A stretch of DNA of 64,000 nucleotides. It comes from Zhongshania sp. R06B22 (GTDB taxonomy: Bacteria > Pseudomonadota > Gammaproteobacteria > Pseudomonadales > Spongiibacteraceae). Location of the stretch: the NCBI RefSeq assembly GCF_040892595.1, contig NZ_JBFRYB010000001.1:3348001-3412000 (forward strand), written 5' to 3'. How positions within the stretch are numbered: the stretch's first letter is position 1; every line of letters begins with the position of its first letter. Shown one piece after another: positions 55,833-64,000 of this stretch. Position numbers and translations under genes: made by a program. The notes below the pieces were generated by a model. That model was not told the origin of the DNA. It saw only the letters and a program-made list of their open reading frames with translations, and ran no database searches.

Positions 55833-57305
55833 CTAGCTTACTTCAATCAGCGCAACACTGCCGTCATCATTCACCTCGGCCGTATGGCCCGCAGGCTCTT
55901 CCATATACTGCACCGCTACAAACACGACTGCCGCGCAGGCTGCAATCACCAAGAAGAAGTCGCCATTACTAACGAAGGACAGCACCGTTAGGAAGATAAC
56001 CGCGCCAACATTCCCATAGGCCCCAGTCATGCCGGCAATTTGCCCTGTCATGCTGCGCTTAACAAGCGGCACAATAGCAAATACTGCACCTTCGCCAGCC
56101 TGCACAAAGAATGAACAGCACATGGTAGCCACCACCGCCAGCCAAATCGGCCACGCAGCATCAATCTGACTCAAGACCATATAACCCAAGGTCAAACCAG
56201 AAACCAAAATTGACAGGGATTTACGGCGACCAAATCGATCGGACAAATAACCGCCACCGGGACGAGCAACCAAGTTCATAAAAGCAAAGCCCGATGCCAA
56301 CATGCCAGCCTGCACCGCGCTCAGTGTAAAGGTCTCCATAAAGAACAACGGCAACATCGAGACCACCGCCAATTCAGAGCCAAAGGTCACAAAGTAAGCC
56401 ACATTAAGAATAGCCACTTGCTTAAACTTGTATTGCTGCATAGGCGGAATTGGGACGTTGTTCAGGACATCACTATTCACTCTTAATATCTGGCTAACTT
56501 GCACCACAAACAAGACCGCCAACACTAGGTATAAGGCCATACAAGCGACTTCGCTCAACAAACCCAAGTTCGCCGGCGATAATTTCCATGTCAATACCGC
56601 CAGAGCGAGATACATAGGTACGCACATGGCAATATAAAAAACTAAATCGCGCTTGCTACTCACCACCAATCCACCGGACTTCTTGGGTTTAAAATAGGTA
56701 GAACCCTTAGGAGTATTGCGGGCGCGCCAGTAAAAGAAAAAACCATAAAGGAATGCCAGAACGCCGGTCGTGCCGATCGCGTAGCGCCAGCCGTCATCAC
56801 CACCGTAGTACAGCGCTAAGGTAGGCAAGGTCATTGCACCTGCTGCGGAACCAAAGTTACCCCAGCCGCCATATACGCCCTCCGCCAAGCCAACTTGGCG
56901 CGCGGGGAACCACTCACCTACCAGGCGAATACCGATAACAAAGCCAGCGCCAATAAAGCCCATTAAAAAGCGTAGCAGCGCGATCATTTCATAGCTATCA
57001 GCCGTCGCGAATGCCACACACACCACACCGCCAATAATAAGTAAGGCACTGAAGACAACGCGCGGACCGAAGCGATCCACTAACATACCCACCACCACTC
57101 GCGCAGGGATCGTCAAAGCGACGTTCAAAATCATCAAGGCTTTAACCTGCTGGCTACTCAGATCAAAGGCTTCTTGAATGGACGACAGCATCGGCGCAAA
57201 GCTAAACCACACTAAAAAAGTAAGAAAGAAAGCAAACCAACTAAGATGCAGTAGGCGAATTTTATCTTGCTTGAGATCAAGCACGTTAAGGGTCGAGGAA
57301 GACAT
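55833..57305 (-). CDS. NarK/NasA-type nitrate/nitrite transporter (MFS)
   Basis: This 490-residue, twelve-span major-facilitator protein of the nitrate/nitrite porter group imports nitrate for assimilation. Signature stretches are [23 protein letters not shown] and [15 protein letters not shown], with conserved basic residues in [23 protein letters not shown]. The ATG at 57305 has GGAG six bases upstream; in-frame codons up to 57356 cross the sigma-54 promoter and cannot be in the transcript from it. It is divergent from nirB. Confidence 0.92.
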   Translation of the reverse strand: MSSSTLNVLDLKQDKIRLLHLSWFAFFLTFLVWFSFAPMLSSIQEAFDLSSQQVKALMILNVALTIPARVVVGMLVDRFGPRVVFSALLIIGGVVCVAFATADSYEMIALLRFLMGFIGAGFVIGIRLVGEWFPARQVGLAEGVYGGWGNFGSAAGAMTLPTLALYYGGDDGWRYAIGTTGVLAFLYGFFFYWRARNTPKGSTYFKPKKSGGLVVSSKRDLVFYIAMCVPMYLALAVLTWKLSPANLGLLSEVACMALYLVLAVLFVVQVSQILRVNSDVLNNVPIPPMQQYKFKQVAILNVAYFVTFGSELAVVSMLPLFFMETFTLSAVQAGMLASGFAFMNLVARPGGGYLSDRFGRRKSLSILVSGLTLGYMVLSQIDAAWPIWLAVVATMCCSFFVQAGEGAVFAIVPLVKRSMTGQIAGMTGAYGNVGAVIFLTVLSFVSNGDFFLVIAACAAVVFVAVQYMEEPAGHTAEVNDDGSVALIEVS

Positions 57306-57347
57306 GACCAGCTCCAATAGGGATATTACGGAATCTGAGCTGAAGTC

Positions 57348-57363
57348 AGCAATCACTATGCCA
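57348..57363 (-). promoter_or_regulatory. Sigma-54 promoter of the nitrate transporter and kinase genes
   Basis: The minus strand reads TGGCAT-AGTGA-TTGCT, a close fit to the -24/-12 consensus with exact spacing. The start would be near 57337, about 32 bases before the ATG at 57305. Confidence 0.75.
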
Positions 57364-57448
57364 AAGCACCCCCTATTAGCCCGCCCCTTTCTTAAGCTAT
57401 TGTTTATTAATAATTTAAATTTTTAAAAACGTCCCCCTCGACATTTAC

Positions 57449-57510
57449 GCACCAAATTAGAACACGCAGCAATCATCCAAACCCGCTTAATGCCGCACCA
57501 ACTTAGGGCC
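57449..57510. promoter_or_regulatory. NtrC-like half-sites between narK-type gene and nirB
   Basis: Two copies of GCACCAA-N-TTAG lie at 57449 and 57495. GCACC is the left half of the NtrC site (GCACC-N5-GGTGC), but the right halves are poor. Both are within 100-210 bases of the two sigma-54 promoters, the usual range for NtrC. Confidence 0.45.
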
Positions 57511-57626
57511 TGGCGCCCCATCAAGCCCCAGACTGCGACCGGCTTTTGCTACAAAATTAGCTGCTAAATGACACAAAATATAATTTAATCTTTTTATATC
57601 AATAACTTAAATACGCACTTTTGCAG

Positions 57627-57642
57627 TGGCATAGCTTTTGCT
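57627..57642 (+). promoter_or_regulatory. Sigma-54 promoter of nirB-nirD
   Basis: TGGCAT-AGCTT-TTGCT fits the -24/-12 consensus with correct spacing. Transcription would begin near 57652, about 72 bases before the nirB ATG. Confidence 0.78.
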
Positions 57643-57723
57643 TTTACGCCTACAGATAGTTTAAAAGCGCGCAAAACCGCACAAGCAAGCCCAATACACG
57701 CGCAAATATTTAAGGATGTAAGA

Positions 57724-60273
57724 ATGACTAACAAACAACGCCTACTCATTGTTGGGAACGGTCCGGTTGGCCATCAGTTTATTGAATCGATTGTCGAAAG
57801 TGGTCAGTCAGATCGATTCGATATTACTGTCATTGGCGAAGAGCCCCGACACGCTTACGACCGAGTTCATCTCACGGCGTGGTTTGAAACCCGTGAAGCC
57901 GCCTCCTTGAATATGGTGAAAGAAGGTTTTTACAGTAATAACGGCATCACCGTTTTTAGTAATGAAAAAGTCATTGAGATTGATCGTGCCGCTAAATGTG
58001 TCAGCACCGATAAAGGCCAACAATACAACTACGACAAACTTATTTTATCCACCGGCTCTTTTCCGTTCGTGCCGCCAGTGCCTGGCCACGACCGCAAAAA
58101 TTGCTTTGTATACCGAACCATCGAAGATTTGGAAGCTATTACCGCCGCCGCTGCGAATGCAAAAGTCGGCGCCGTTGTCGGCGGCGGTTTGCTCGGTCTG
58201 GAGGCAGCGAAAGCGATAAAAGACCTGGGCTTAAAAACCCACGTCATCGAATTTGCCCCTCGCCTCATGGCCGTGCAGGTTGACGAGGGCGGCGGCGCTC
58301 TGCTGCGACGGAAGATCGAAGATCTCGGCGTGTCAGTGCACACCCAAAAAAATACCCAACACATCGTTGACGGCGAAGACTGCGTTCACAAATTACAATT
58401 TGCCGATGGCGCCGAGCTGGAAACCGATATATTGGTATTCTCTGCGGGCATTCGCCCACAAGATGCACTTGCCCGCCAAAGTGAGCTCGAAGTTGGCCCG
58501 CGCGGTGGCATCGTGATTAATGACTATTGCCAAACGTCTGACCCGGCCATATACGCCATTGGTGAATGCGCACTCTGGGGTGGCCGTATTTATGGTCTTA
58601 TCGCGCCTGGCTGGGACATGGCCCGCACCGCAGTAGACCATGTCTTAGGCGGCATTCAAGAAACAAGCTTCACCGGCGCCGACATGAGTACTAAACTCAA
58701 GCTAATGGGCGTTGATGTCGCGTCTATCGGTGACGCCCACGCCAGCACGCCGGGCGCCAAGTGCTATACCTTTATTGACGAAAAAGCCGAAGTTTACAAA
58801 AAAATTGTGGTTAGCCAAGACGGCCAGCATCTGCTGGGCGCGGTATTGATTGGTGAAGCCAATGACTACGGCACGCTGCTACAGTTCGCACTAAACAAAA
58901 TTACGCTACCCGAACAACCGGAAAGTATGATCCTGCCCAGCTTGGACGGCAGTGCCGGCCCCGGCCTTGGGGTAGATGCCCTACCTGATGTCGCCCAGAT
59001 TTGCTCCTGCAACAATGTCAGCAAGGGTGATCTTTGCGCCGCAGTGCAAGGCGGCGCTATGACGGTTGGTGATCTGAAAGCGGGCACCAAGGCCGCAACC
59101 ACCTGCGGCGGCTGCACCGCACTAGTGGGGCAGGTACTCAATGCTGAACTCACTAAAATGGGTGTCGAGGTCAACACCGATCTCTGCGAGCATTTCCCAT
59201 ATACCCGCCAGGAAATCTACCACCTGGTTAGAGTCGGCGAAATTAAATCCTTCGATGAGCTTTTAGAAAAACACGGCACAGGCCACGGATGTGAAATTTG
59301 TAAGCCCACTGGCGCATCCATTCTCGCATCATGCTGGAATGACTACATTCTCGAGCCCAAGCACGCCAGCCTGCAAGACACTAACGATCGCTACCTTGCC
59401 AATATGCAAAAGAACGGCACCTACTCTGTCGTGCCGCGCATGGCCGGTGGTGAGGTTACCCCAGACGGCTTAATTGCCGTCGGCCAGGTGGCTAAAAAAT
59501 ACCAGCTCTATACAAAAATTACTGGCGGCCAGCGTGTTGATTTATTCGGCGCCACCCTAGACCAACTTCCGCTTATTTGGGAAGAATTAATCAGTGCTGG
59601 CTTTGAATCGGGTCACGCCTATGGCAAGTCTTTGCGTACGGTTAAATCCTGTGTGGGCTCAACCTGGTGCCGCTATGGCGTACAAGACAGTGTCGGCCAA
59701 GCCATCGATCTAGAAAACCGCTATAAAGGCCTGCGATCACCCCACAAACTTAAAATGGCGGTATCGGGTTGCACCCGTGAATGCGCAGAAGCGCAGAGCA
59801 AAGATGTGGGCATTATTGCCACTGAAAAGGGCTGGAACCTCTATTTGTGCGGCAATGGGGGCATGAAGCCACGCCACGGAGATCTATTTGCCTCAGATAT
59901 AGACACCGACACCATGGTGAAATATATCGACCGCTTCTTGATGTTCTATGTTCGCACCGCAGACCGCCTGCAACGCACCTCAGTGTGGATGGAGAACCTA
60001 GAGGGCGGCCTGGACTATCTCCGCAAGGTCATTATCGATGACTCGCTAGGCATTTGTGCCGATCTTGAAGCCGAAATGGAAAACGTCGTGAACACCTATC
60101 AATGCGAATGGAAAACTACCGTTGAAAATCCGGAGAAGGTGAAGCAGTTCCGCAGTTTTGTGAACTCTGACAAAAGCGACCAGGAAATTGTGTTTATTCA
60201 AGAACGTGGCCAGATACGTCCCGCGACCGAAGCCGAAAAAATTGCTGACACCGATTTAATCGCCGTCGCTTAA
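57724..60273 (+). CDS. nirB: Assimilatory NAD(P)H nitrite reductase, large subunit
   Basis: NirB reduces nitrite to ammonium in the cytosol using NAD(P)H, FAD, Fe-S and sirohaem. The 849 residues hold an FAD/NAD reductase part (opening LLIVGNGPVGHQF, then VVGGGLLGLEAAK), a BFD-type 2Fe-2S domain (CSCNNV with CGGC), and a sirohaem/4Fe-4S part with SCVGSTWCRYG and CTRECAE. AAGGA stands seven bases before the ATG. A sigma-54 promoter and divergent nitrate transporter support control by nitrogen state. Identification is firm. Confidence 0.97.
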   Translation: MTNKQRLLIVGNGPVGHQFIESIVESGQSDRFDITVIGEEPRHAYDRVHLTAWFETREAASLNMVKEGFYSNNGITVFSNEKVIEIDRAAKCVSTDKGQQYNYDKLILSTGSFPFVPPVPGHDRKNCFVYRTIEDLEAITAAAANAKVGAVVGGGLLGLEAAKAIKDLGLKTHVIEFAPRLMAVQVDEGGGALLRRKIEDLGVSVHTQKNTQHIVDGEDCVHKLQFADGAELETDILVFSAGIRPQDALARQSELEVGPRGGIVINDYCQTSDPAIYAIGECALWGGRIYGLIAPGWDMARTAVDHVLGGIQETSFTGADMSTKLKLMGVDVASIGDAHASTPGAKCYTFIDEKAEVYKKIVVSQDGQHLLGAVLIGEANDYGTLLQFALNKITLPEQPESMILPSLDGSAGPGLGVDALPDVAQICSCNNVSKGDLCAAVQGGAMTVGDLKAGTKAATTCGGCTALVGQVLNAELTKMGVEVNTDLCEHFPYTRQEIYHLVRVGEIKSFDELLEKHGTGHGCEICKPTGASILASCWNDYILEPKHASLQDTNDRYLANMQKNGTYSVVPRMAGGEVTPDGLIAVGQVAKKYQLYTKITGGQRVDLFGATLDQLPLIWEELISAGFESGHAYGKSLRTVKSCVGSTWCRYGVQDSVGQAIDLENRYKGLRSPHKLKMAVSGCTRECAEAQSKDVGIIATEKGWNLYLCGNGGMKPRHGDLFASDIDTDTMVKYIDRFLMFYVRTADRLQRTSVWMENLEGGLDYLRKVIIDDSLGICADLEAEMENVVNTYQCEWKTTVENPEKVKQFRSFVNSDKSDQEIVFIQERGQIRPATEAEKIADTDLIAVA

Positions 60274-60347
60274 ACATCACTAACTAAGGCGCCGATCAGC
60301 CAAACACAGGAGGCTGATCGACACTACATTTATATGAGGACTACCCC

Positions 60348-60671
60348 ATGTCGTGGACAACTGTTTGCCGCCTCGATGACATATTGCCAAACACCGGTGT
60401 TGCCGCCCTAATTGATCAAACCCAAGTAGCCATATTTCGTGTCGGTGACGCCGTTTACGCCCTGGCTAATAAAGACCCTTTTAGCAATGCCAATGTGCTT
60501 TCCAGAGGCATTATTTGCAGCATACAGGGCACGCTCGCGGTGGCTTCACCAATTTACAAACAACACTTTAGCCTTACGGCAGGACAGTGCCTAGAAGACG
60601 ACAGCGTCTCTATCGACTGCTACGAAGTGCGCACCGAAGGCGATACGGTGCAAATCCTTATTAGCCATTAA
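60348..60671 (+). CDS. nirD: Nitrite reductase small subunit
   Basis: NirD is the 107-residue partner of NirB with a Rieske-like fold. As usual for NirD, the Rieske Cys/His ligands are missing: the positions read NKDPFSNANVLSRGII and IYKQHFSLTAGQC. It lies 74 bases after nirB and ends in a terminator, so this transcript carries no nitrate reductase gene, which must be elsewhere. Confidence 0.93.
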   Translation: MSWTTVCRLDDILPNTGVAALIDQTQVAIFRVGDAVYALANKDPFSNANVLSRGIICSIQGTLAVASPIYKQHFSLTAGQCLEDDSVSIDCYEVRTEGDTVQILISH

Positions 60672-60721
60672 GCCAGCACATCAGAACGCCGATTATCAGA
60701 TTTACCCTAAGTCTCCCCCTC

Positions 60722-60755
60722 GTCCGGTCGCCACTCAGGTGGGGCCGGCTTTTTT
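60722..60755 (+). terminator. Rho-independent terminator of nirBD
   Basis: CCGG and CCAC pair with GTGG and CCGG across a bulged G and a G-U pair, followed by TTTTTT at 60750-60755. Confidence 0.82.
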
Positions 60756-60776
60756 GCCCCAAGTTTAGCACCAATA

Positions 60777-61361
60777 CTATTTAGTGGACGTCATAAATAG
60801 CGGTAGTAGACTCCCCACTAAGCGCCCAGACCTATCTCCTATTCTGCTGTTTAAAGCAACACGATCCTGTGCGACAAGATTAAAGCCATTGTGTAGAGAA
60901 GCACCTAAAACTATCGTTGCCAAGACCCCGGCGTCAGACTCAGGACATAGCACGCCCTCACGCTGAAATTCAAGCAAGCGTGCCGCAAGTAAACCGTGCA
61001 GGGGATGCTGTTTGGCGGCATCATTATTAGCCACCTCACTGCGCCCCCAAAGCGGCGCTGTCAGTGGAATAATCGCAATATAAAATAACTCCGCAGCTTC
61101 ATAGACACTCTGCAACCAGCTCTTCATATCAGCCTTCAGATCTGCATCAATCGCCTCCTTTACCGCTTGTACCTCCGGCAGACGCTCGCCAATCAGGGCA
61201 TACAATAATCCCGCCTTATCGCCAAAGTTATTAAACACACTCGCCTCTGTGGTGCCCGCGCAACTCGCAATATGCCGAGTGGTCAAGGCGGAAATACCGT
61301 CACTTTGCAACAAGCGGTAGGCCGCATCTAATAATTTTTCCCTAACCCTGGGTCTCGCCAT
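60777..61361 (-). CDS. TetR-family transcriptional regulator
   Basis: The 194-residue protein has an N-terminal TetR helix-turn-helix (LLDAAYRLLQSDGISALTTRHIASCAGTTEASVFNNFGDKAGLL) and an unrelated ligand domain. The ATG at 61361 has AGAGG upstream; a GTG at 61388 is possible. It is divergent from the crotonase gene, with a perfect palindrome just before that gene's start, so it probably represses it. The ligand, perhaps an acyl-CoA, is unknown. Confidence 0.88.
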   Translation of the reverse strand: MARPRVREKLLDAAYRLLQSDGISALTTRHIASCAGTTEASVFNNFGDKAGLLYALIGERLPEVQAVKEAIDADLKADMKSWLQSVYEAAELFYIAIIPLTAPLWGRSEVANNDAAKQHPLHGLLAARLLEFQREGVLCPESDAGVLATIVLGASLHNGFNLVAQDRVALNSRIGDRSGRLVGSLLPLFMTSTK

Positions 61362-61588
61362 GTCCTCGCCTCTCAGTCCCGTCGACACCGGCTAAAACCA
61401 ATTGGCATCTGCGGGGGAATCAGTTTTAATCGGCTTATGATACGCAATGAAGTTACCGCGACTGCCTCCAGTCTAGAAGCTAAACGCATACGCTGTAGCA
61501 CCACCCGCCAAGGCAAGCATAAAATACCAGCTTAAGACATTGCCACTAAAAAAGTGCCACAATAGATAACAATAGCCGCCACTAAAAG

Positions 61589-61601
61589 ATATACGGTATA
61601 T
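61589..61601. promoter_or_regulatory. Palindrome ATATAC-G-GTATAT before the crotonase start
   Basis: This perfect 13-base dyad ends four bases before the ATG at 61605 and occupies the place of the ribosome site. It is a good candidate operator for the divergent TetR regulator. Confidence 0.55.
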
Positions 61602-61604
61602 ATT

Positions 61605-62393
61605 ATGTCAGACGAAAAAACAGTCATTATTGAACGCTGCCCTCCCCTACTTTGGGTAACTATAAATCGTCCGGCCGCCCGCAATGCGGTAGACGGAAAA
61701 ACAGCTAAGGCCCTGGCGGATGCATTTAAAGCCTTTGACACCGACGCCGAACTTTCGGTGGCCATCTTAAGCGGAGCAGAACACAACTTCTGCGCCGGAG
61801 CTGATTTAAAAGCTGTTGCCAGTGACGACCCTGACAGACGAAATCCTCTCAATACCGATGGTATCGCCCCCATGGGACCAAGTCGGCTGGAATTGAGTAA
61901 ACCTGTTATCGCCGCCGTTGACGGTTATTGTGTTGCCGGCGGCTTAGAGCTGGCCCTGTGGTGTGATATGCGAATTGCCACCGAGCGCGCAGTGTTTGGG
62001 GTATTCTGCCGACGCTTCGGTGTGCCGCTAATCGACGGCGGCACAGTGCGACTGCCGCGCTTAATCGGCATGAGTCGGGCAATGGATATGATTCTCACCG
62101 GTCGCGCTGTAGACGCTGCTGAAGCCTTTGCCATCGGCTTAGCAAACCGCGTAGTGGCTAGCGATGAGCTGCGCGATAGTGCAGAGAAGCTCGCGCTCCA
62201 GATTGCCGCACTTCCTCAACAATGCCTGCGCAGTGACCGCCATAGCACCTATCAGCAATGGGGAATGAGTGAAGCCGACGCCATCGCCAATGAATTTCGT
62301 CTGGGAATGCAGACCTTCTCCAGCGGCGAAACCGTGTCGGGAGCACAGCGCTTTGAACAAGGTTCCGGCCGTCATGGCAGCACAGAAAACTAA
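61605..62393 (+). CDS. Crotonase-family protein (enoyl-CoA hydratase/isomerase-like)
   Basis: The 262-residue protein has the crotonase fold with the oxyanion-hole stretches FCAGADLKAV and GYCVAGGLELALWCD. The usual catalytic Glu positions read GVFCRRFGVPLIDGG, where an acidic residue (Asp) is displaced, so the exact reaction is open: hydratase, isomerase or hydrolase. No Shine-Dalgarno is visible before the ATG, only the palindrome. It is controlled in all likelihood by the divergent TetR protein. Confidence 0.85.
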   Translation: MSDEKTVIIERCPPLLWVTINRPAARNAVDGKTAKALADAFKAFDTDAELSVAILSGAEHNFCAGADLKAVASDDPDRRNPLNTDGIAPMGPSRLELSKPVIAAVDGYCVAGGLELALWCDMRIATERAVFGVFCRRFGVPLIDGGTVRLPRLIGMSRAMDMILTGRAVDAAEAFAIGLANRVVASDELRDSAEKLALQIAALPQQCLRSDRHSTYQQWGMSEADAIANEFRLGMQTFSSGETVSGAQRFEQGSGRHGSTEN

Positions 62394-62601
62394 AGCCCCT
62401 AAAAACACATACAAGGAACAATATTCGCTACATTGAGTGATTATCCGTGGGGCTCGCTGCGCCGAAACCGCGATATATCAATCGTGCTTTACTACTAGCA
62501 AGAATGAATAAACATTATATACAACACAGAAATAAACTATAATTTGAATATCAGAAAAATAATATCTAAGAACATAATACTCACCAACACAGAAGTACAC
62601 C

Positions 62602-63600
62602 GTGCGCATTATTCGCTTTAGTTTACTCGCCGCTCTTAGTGTCGCGGCTATTAGTACATTGCTATATAGCTACTATGGCTATAGCCCAGCGCCGCCGCGA
62701 ATCCAGCTGAGCGGGGAGCTAAGTGAAAACACCATCACCATCGAAGGTAGAGAGCGCAGCTACACAGCGTATATACCGACTAAACTCGCTAAAGATCCAG
62801 CTCTGGTATTTATGCTCCACGGCTCTTTGCAAACTGTAAAAGGCGTGCGCGAGTCCACTGCCTACCAATTTGAACAGCTTGCCGAGCAACACAAATTTAT
62901 TGTGGTATACCCTAGTGGATACAAAAACAACTGGAATGATTGCCAAGGCGAGGCAAATTATCCTGCGCGCGCAGAAAACATCAATGACATAAAATTTATT
63001 ACATCCCTAGTAAGCGAATTCCATCAGCGCTACGGCAGCGACACCGCCAAGACTTTTATCGCCGGTTACTCCAATGGCGGCCATTTAGGTTTTCGCTTTG
63101 CCCTAGAACATCCCAATGCCGTCGCTGGCATAGCCGCCATTAGTGCAAGCTTGCCCGCCGCCGACAACCTAGCCTGCGAAGACACAGGTAAAGCCGTTCC
63201 GGTGCTCATCATGAACGGCACTGAAGACCCAATAAACCCGTATTACGGCGGCCAAGTGACCTTATTCGGCTTCGGCAACCGCGGCCGGGTGTTGTCATCC
63301 ATAAGCAGTGCAGAGCACTTTGCACATAAGGCTGGCTATCATGGCGCCCCCAGCGAGACCAAACACTTCCTAAACAATCGCGCCGATGACCCCACCGCGA
63401 CAAAATATTATGCTTGGCGCGACGGCGAACACCCAGAGGTGATTCTGTATACCATCGTCGGTGGCGGGCACACTATTCCTCAGGAATACTTTAGAGCGCC
63501 GCGAATTCTGGGCGCTAGCAGTAAAGAGATAAATGGTCCTGCAGAGATATGGGCATTTTTCGCACGCCAAATACGCCGCGTAGACACGGCCGGGAAGTAG
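62602..63600 (+). CDS. Exported PHB-depolymerase/feruloyl-esterase-like hydrolase
   Basis: A signal anchor (about residues 5-25) precedes an alpha/beta hydrolase of the LpqC/PHB-depolymerase group. The nucleophile is in GYSNGGH, the acid in NGTEDP, and the base in GGGHT; the opening HGS also fits the group. The start is GTG at 62602 with only a weak ribosome site. It may cleave a polyester, a phenolic ester or an acyl-sugar; the substrate is unknown. It follows the crotonase gene by 208 bases with no shared signal visible. Confidence 0.82.
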   Translation: MRIIRFSLLAALSVAAISTLLYSYYGYSPAPPRIQLSGELSENTITIEGRERSYTAYIPTKLAKDPALVFMLHGSLQTVKGVRESTAYQFEQLAEQHKFIVVYPSGYKNNWNDCQGEANYPARAENINDIKFITSLVSEFHQRYGSDTAKTFIAGYSNGGHLGFRFALEHPNAVAGIAAISASLPAADNLACEDTGKAVPVLIMNGTEDPINPYYGGQVTLFGFGNRGRVLSSISSAEHFAHKAGYHGAPSETKHFLNNRADDPTATKYYAWRDGEHPEVILYTIVGGGHTIPQEYFRAPRILGASSKEINGPAEIWAFFARQIRRVDTAGK

Positions 63601-63611
63601 CAGGGACAATG

Positions 63612-64000
63612 TTAGTACAAGCTTAGCTGGCGCTCTTGATATTTATTGGGTGGCAAATATATAAGCTGATCACCGCACTTAATTTCACCCGACTCTAAAA
63701 TTTTGGCACATAAGCCGCCATAACCCAGCATTGCCACTAAACCGCCCTTTCCAAGCGCGGCTTCCATGCGAGAACAGGGGTGACACTGGGCTGTAGCCTG
63801 AAAAACCGCATCGCCAATTTTAAAATACTGGTGCCGCAGGGCATTGAGATTAATACCCGACACTAATAAATTTCTTCTCAATATATCCACCGGAATATGC
63901 TCAACACCGACGTTTTCGGCAATAGCGCGAATAAACTCAACACTAATAATACTCACCTGCCTGGCGGACCCCTTGCTACCCTCAAGGCGACGATCACCCC
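63612..64000 (-). CDS. MOSC-domain protein, 5' end outside window (partial)
   Basis: MOSC proteins handle sulfur or molybdenum-cofactor chemistry; this one belongs to the YiiM/MOSC group with the motif CHPCSRMEAALGKGG and GYGGLCAKILESGEI. The frame stays open to the right edge and upstream codons read GDRRLEGSKGSARQVS, a normal MOSC continuation, so the GTG at 63956 is an internal valine and the true start lies beyond 64000. About 129 codons are present. Confidence 0.85.
   Translation of the reverse strand, partial: GDRRLEGSKGSARQVSIISVEFIRAIAENVGVEHIPVDILRRNLLVSGINLNALRHQYFKIGDAVFQATAQCHPCSRMEAALGKGGLVAMLGYGGLCAKILESGEIKCGDQLIYLPPNKYQERQLSLY

Noticed and set aside
1..64000. CRISPR array, tRNA, rRNA, prophage or insertion sequence
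   Set aside because: I looked for repeat-spacer patterns, transposase frames and conserved RNA gene segments and saw none; all long frames belong to recognised or hypothetical chromosomal genes.

Overview
The window reads as chromosomal DNA of a marine-type gammaproteobacterium, most likely Cellvibrionales/Spongiibacteraceae (Zhongshania- or Spongiibacter-like). That placement is inference. It rests on the fused BioHC protein, the gammaproteobacterial order lipA-lipB-ybeD-dacC-rlpA-mltB-rodA-mrdA-rlmH-rsfS-nadD-proA, Mpl, and the nitrate locus with a phosphatase-kinase fusion. I saw no rRNA, tRNA, insertion sequence, prophage or CRISPR array. Both edges cut genes: an OmpA-like protein on the left and a MOSC-domain protein on the right.

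Layout. 1-9.4 kb (mostly minus): an OmpA-like gene, then the biotin genes bioB-bioF-bioHC, separated from bioD by a glycine-rich lipoprotein gene and a YjbH-family outer-membrane gene. 9.4-16.6 kb (plus): comF, modB-modC without modA but with a 15-codon leader ORF, srkA, then a molybdenum hydroxylase (2Fe-2S subunit, Tat-exported molybdopterin subunit, dihaem cytochrome c). 16.7-21.7 kb: a DUF1631 gene, nadC, a queuosine-precursor transporter and an SDR. 21.9-38.2 kb (minus): lipoate synthesis, peptidoglycan and cell-shape genes, ribosome and NAD genes, proA, a Lon-N-domain protein, an RND exporter, ubiX and mpl.

38.7-44.9 kb is the most unusual part. Two paralogous secreted Gly/Leu-rich proteins flank a five-gene minus-strand operon: a DUF3034 outer-membrane protein, a periplasmic truncated globin, a flavinylated FMN-binding protein, a PepSY membrane protein and a double-cupredoxin. 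A consensus sigma-54 promoter faces that operon and a second faces the larger secreted protein. Between them lies an 11-bp perfect inverted repeat. This looks like one co-regulated extracytoplasmic redox system, and I do not recognise it as characterised.

45.2-53.7 kb (minus): a tightly overlapping nine-gene operon with an ExbB/ExbD/ExbD motor, an AgmX/TonB-like transducer, TPR proteins and small exported proteins, apparently a trans-envelope machine of unknown job. 53.9-60.8 kb: nitrate/nitrite assimilation (PP2C-kinase fusion, NarK-type transporter, nirB, nirD), with sigma-54 promoters on both sides of the narK/nirB divergent region. 60.8-64 kb: a TetR regulator, a crotonase, a PHB-depolymerase-like esterase and the partial MOSC protein.
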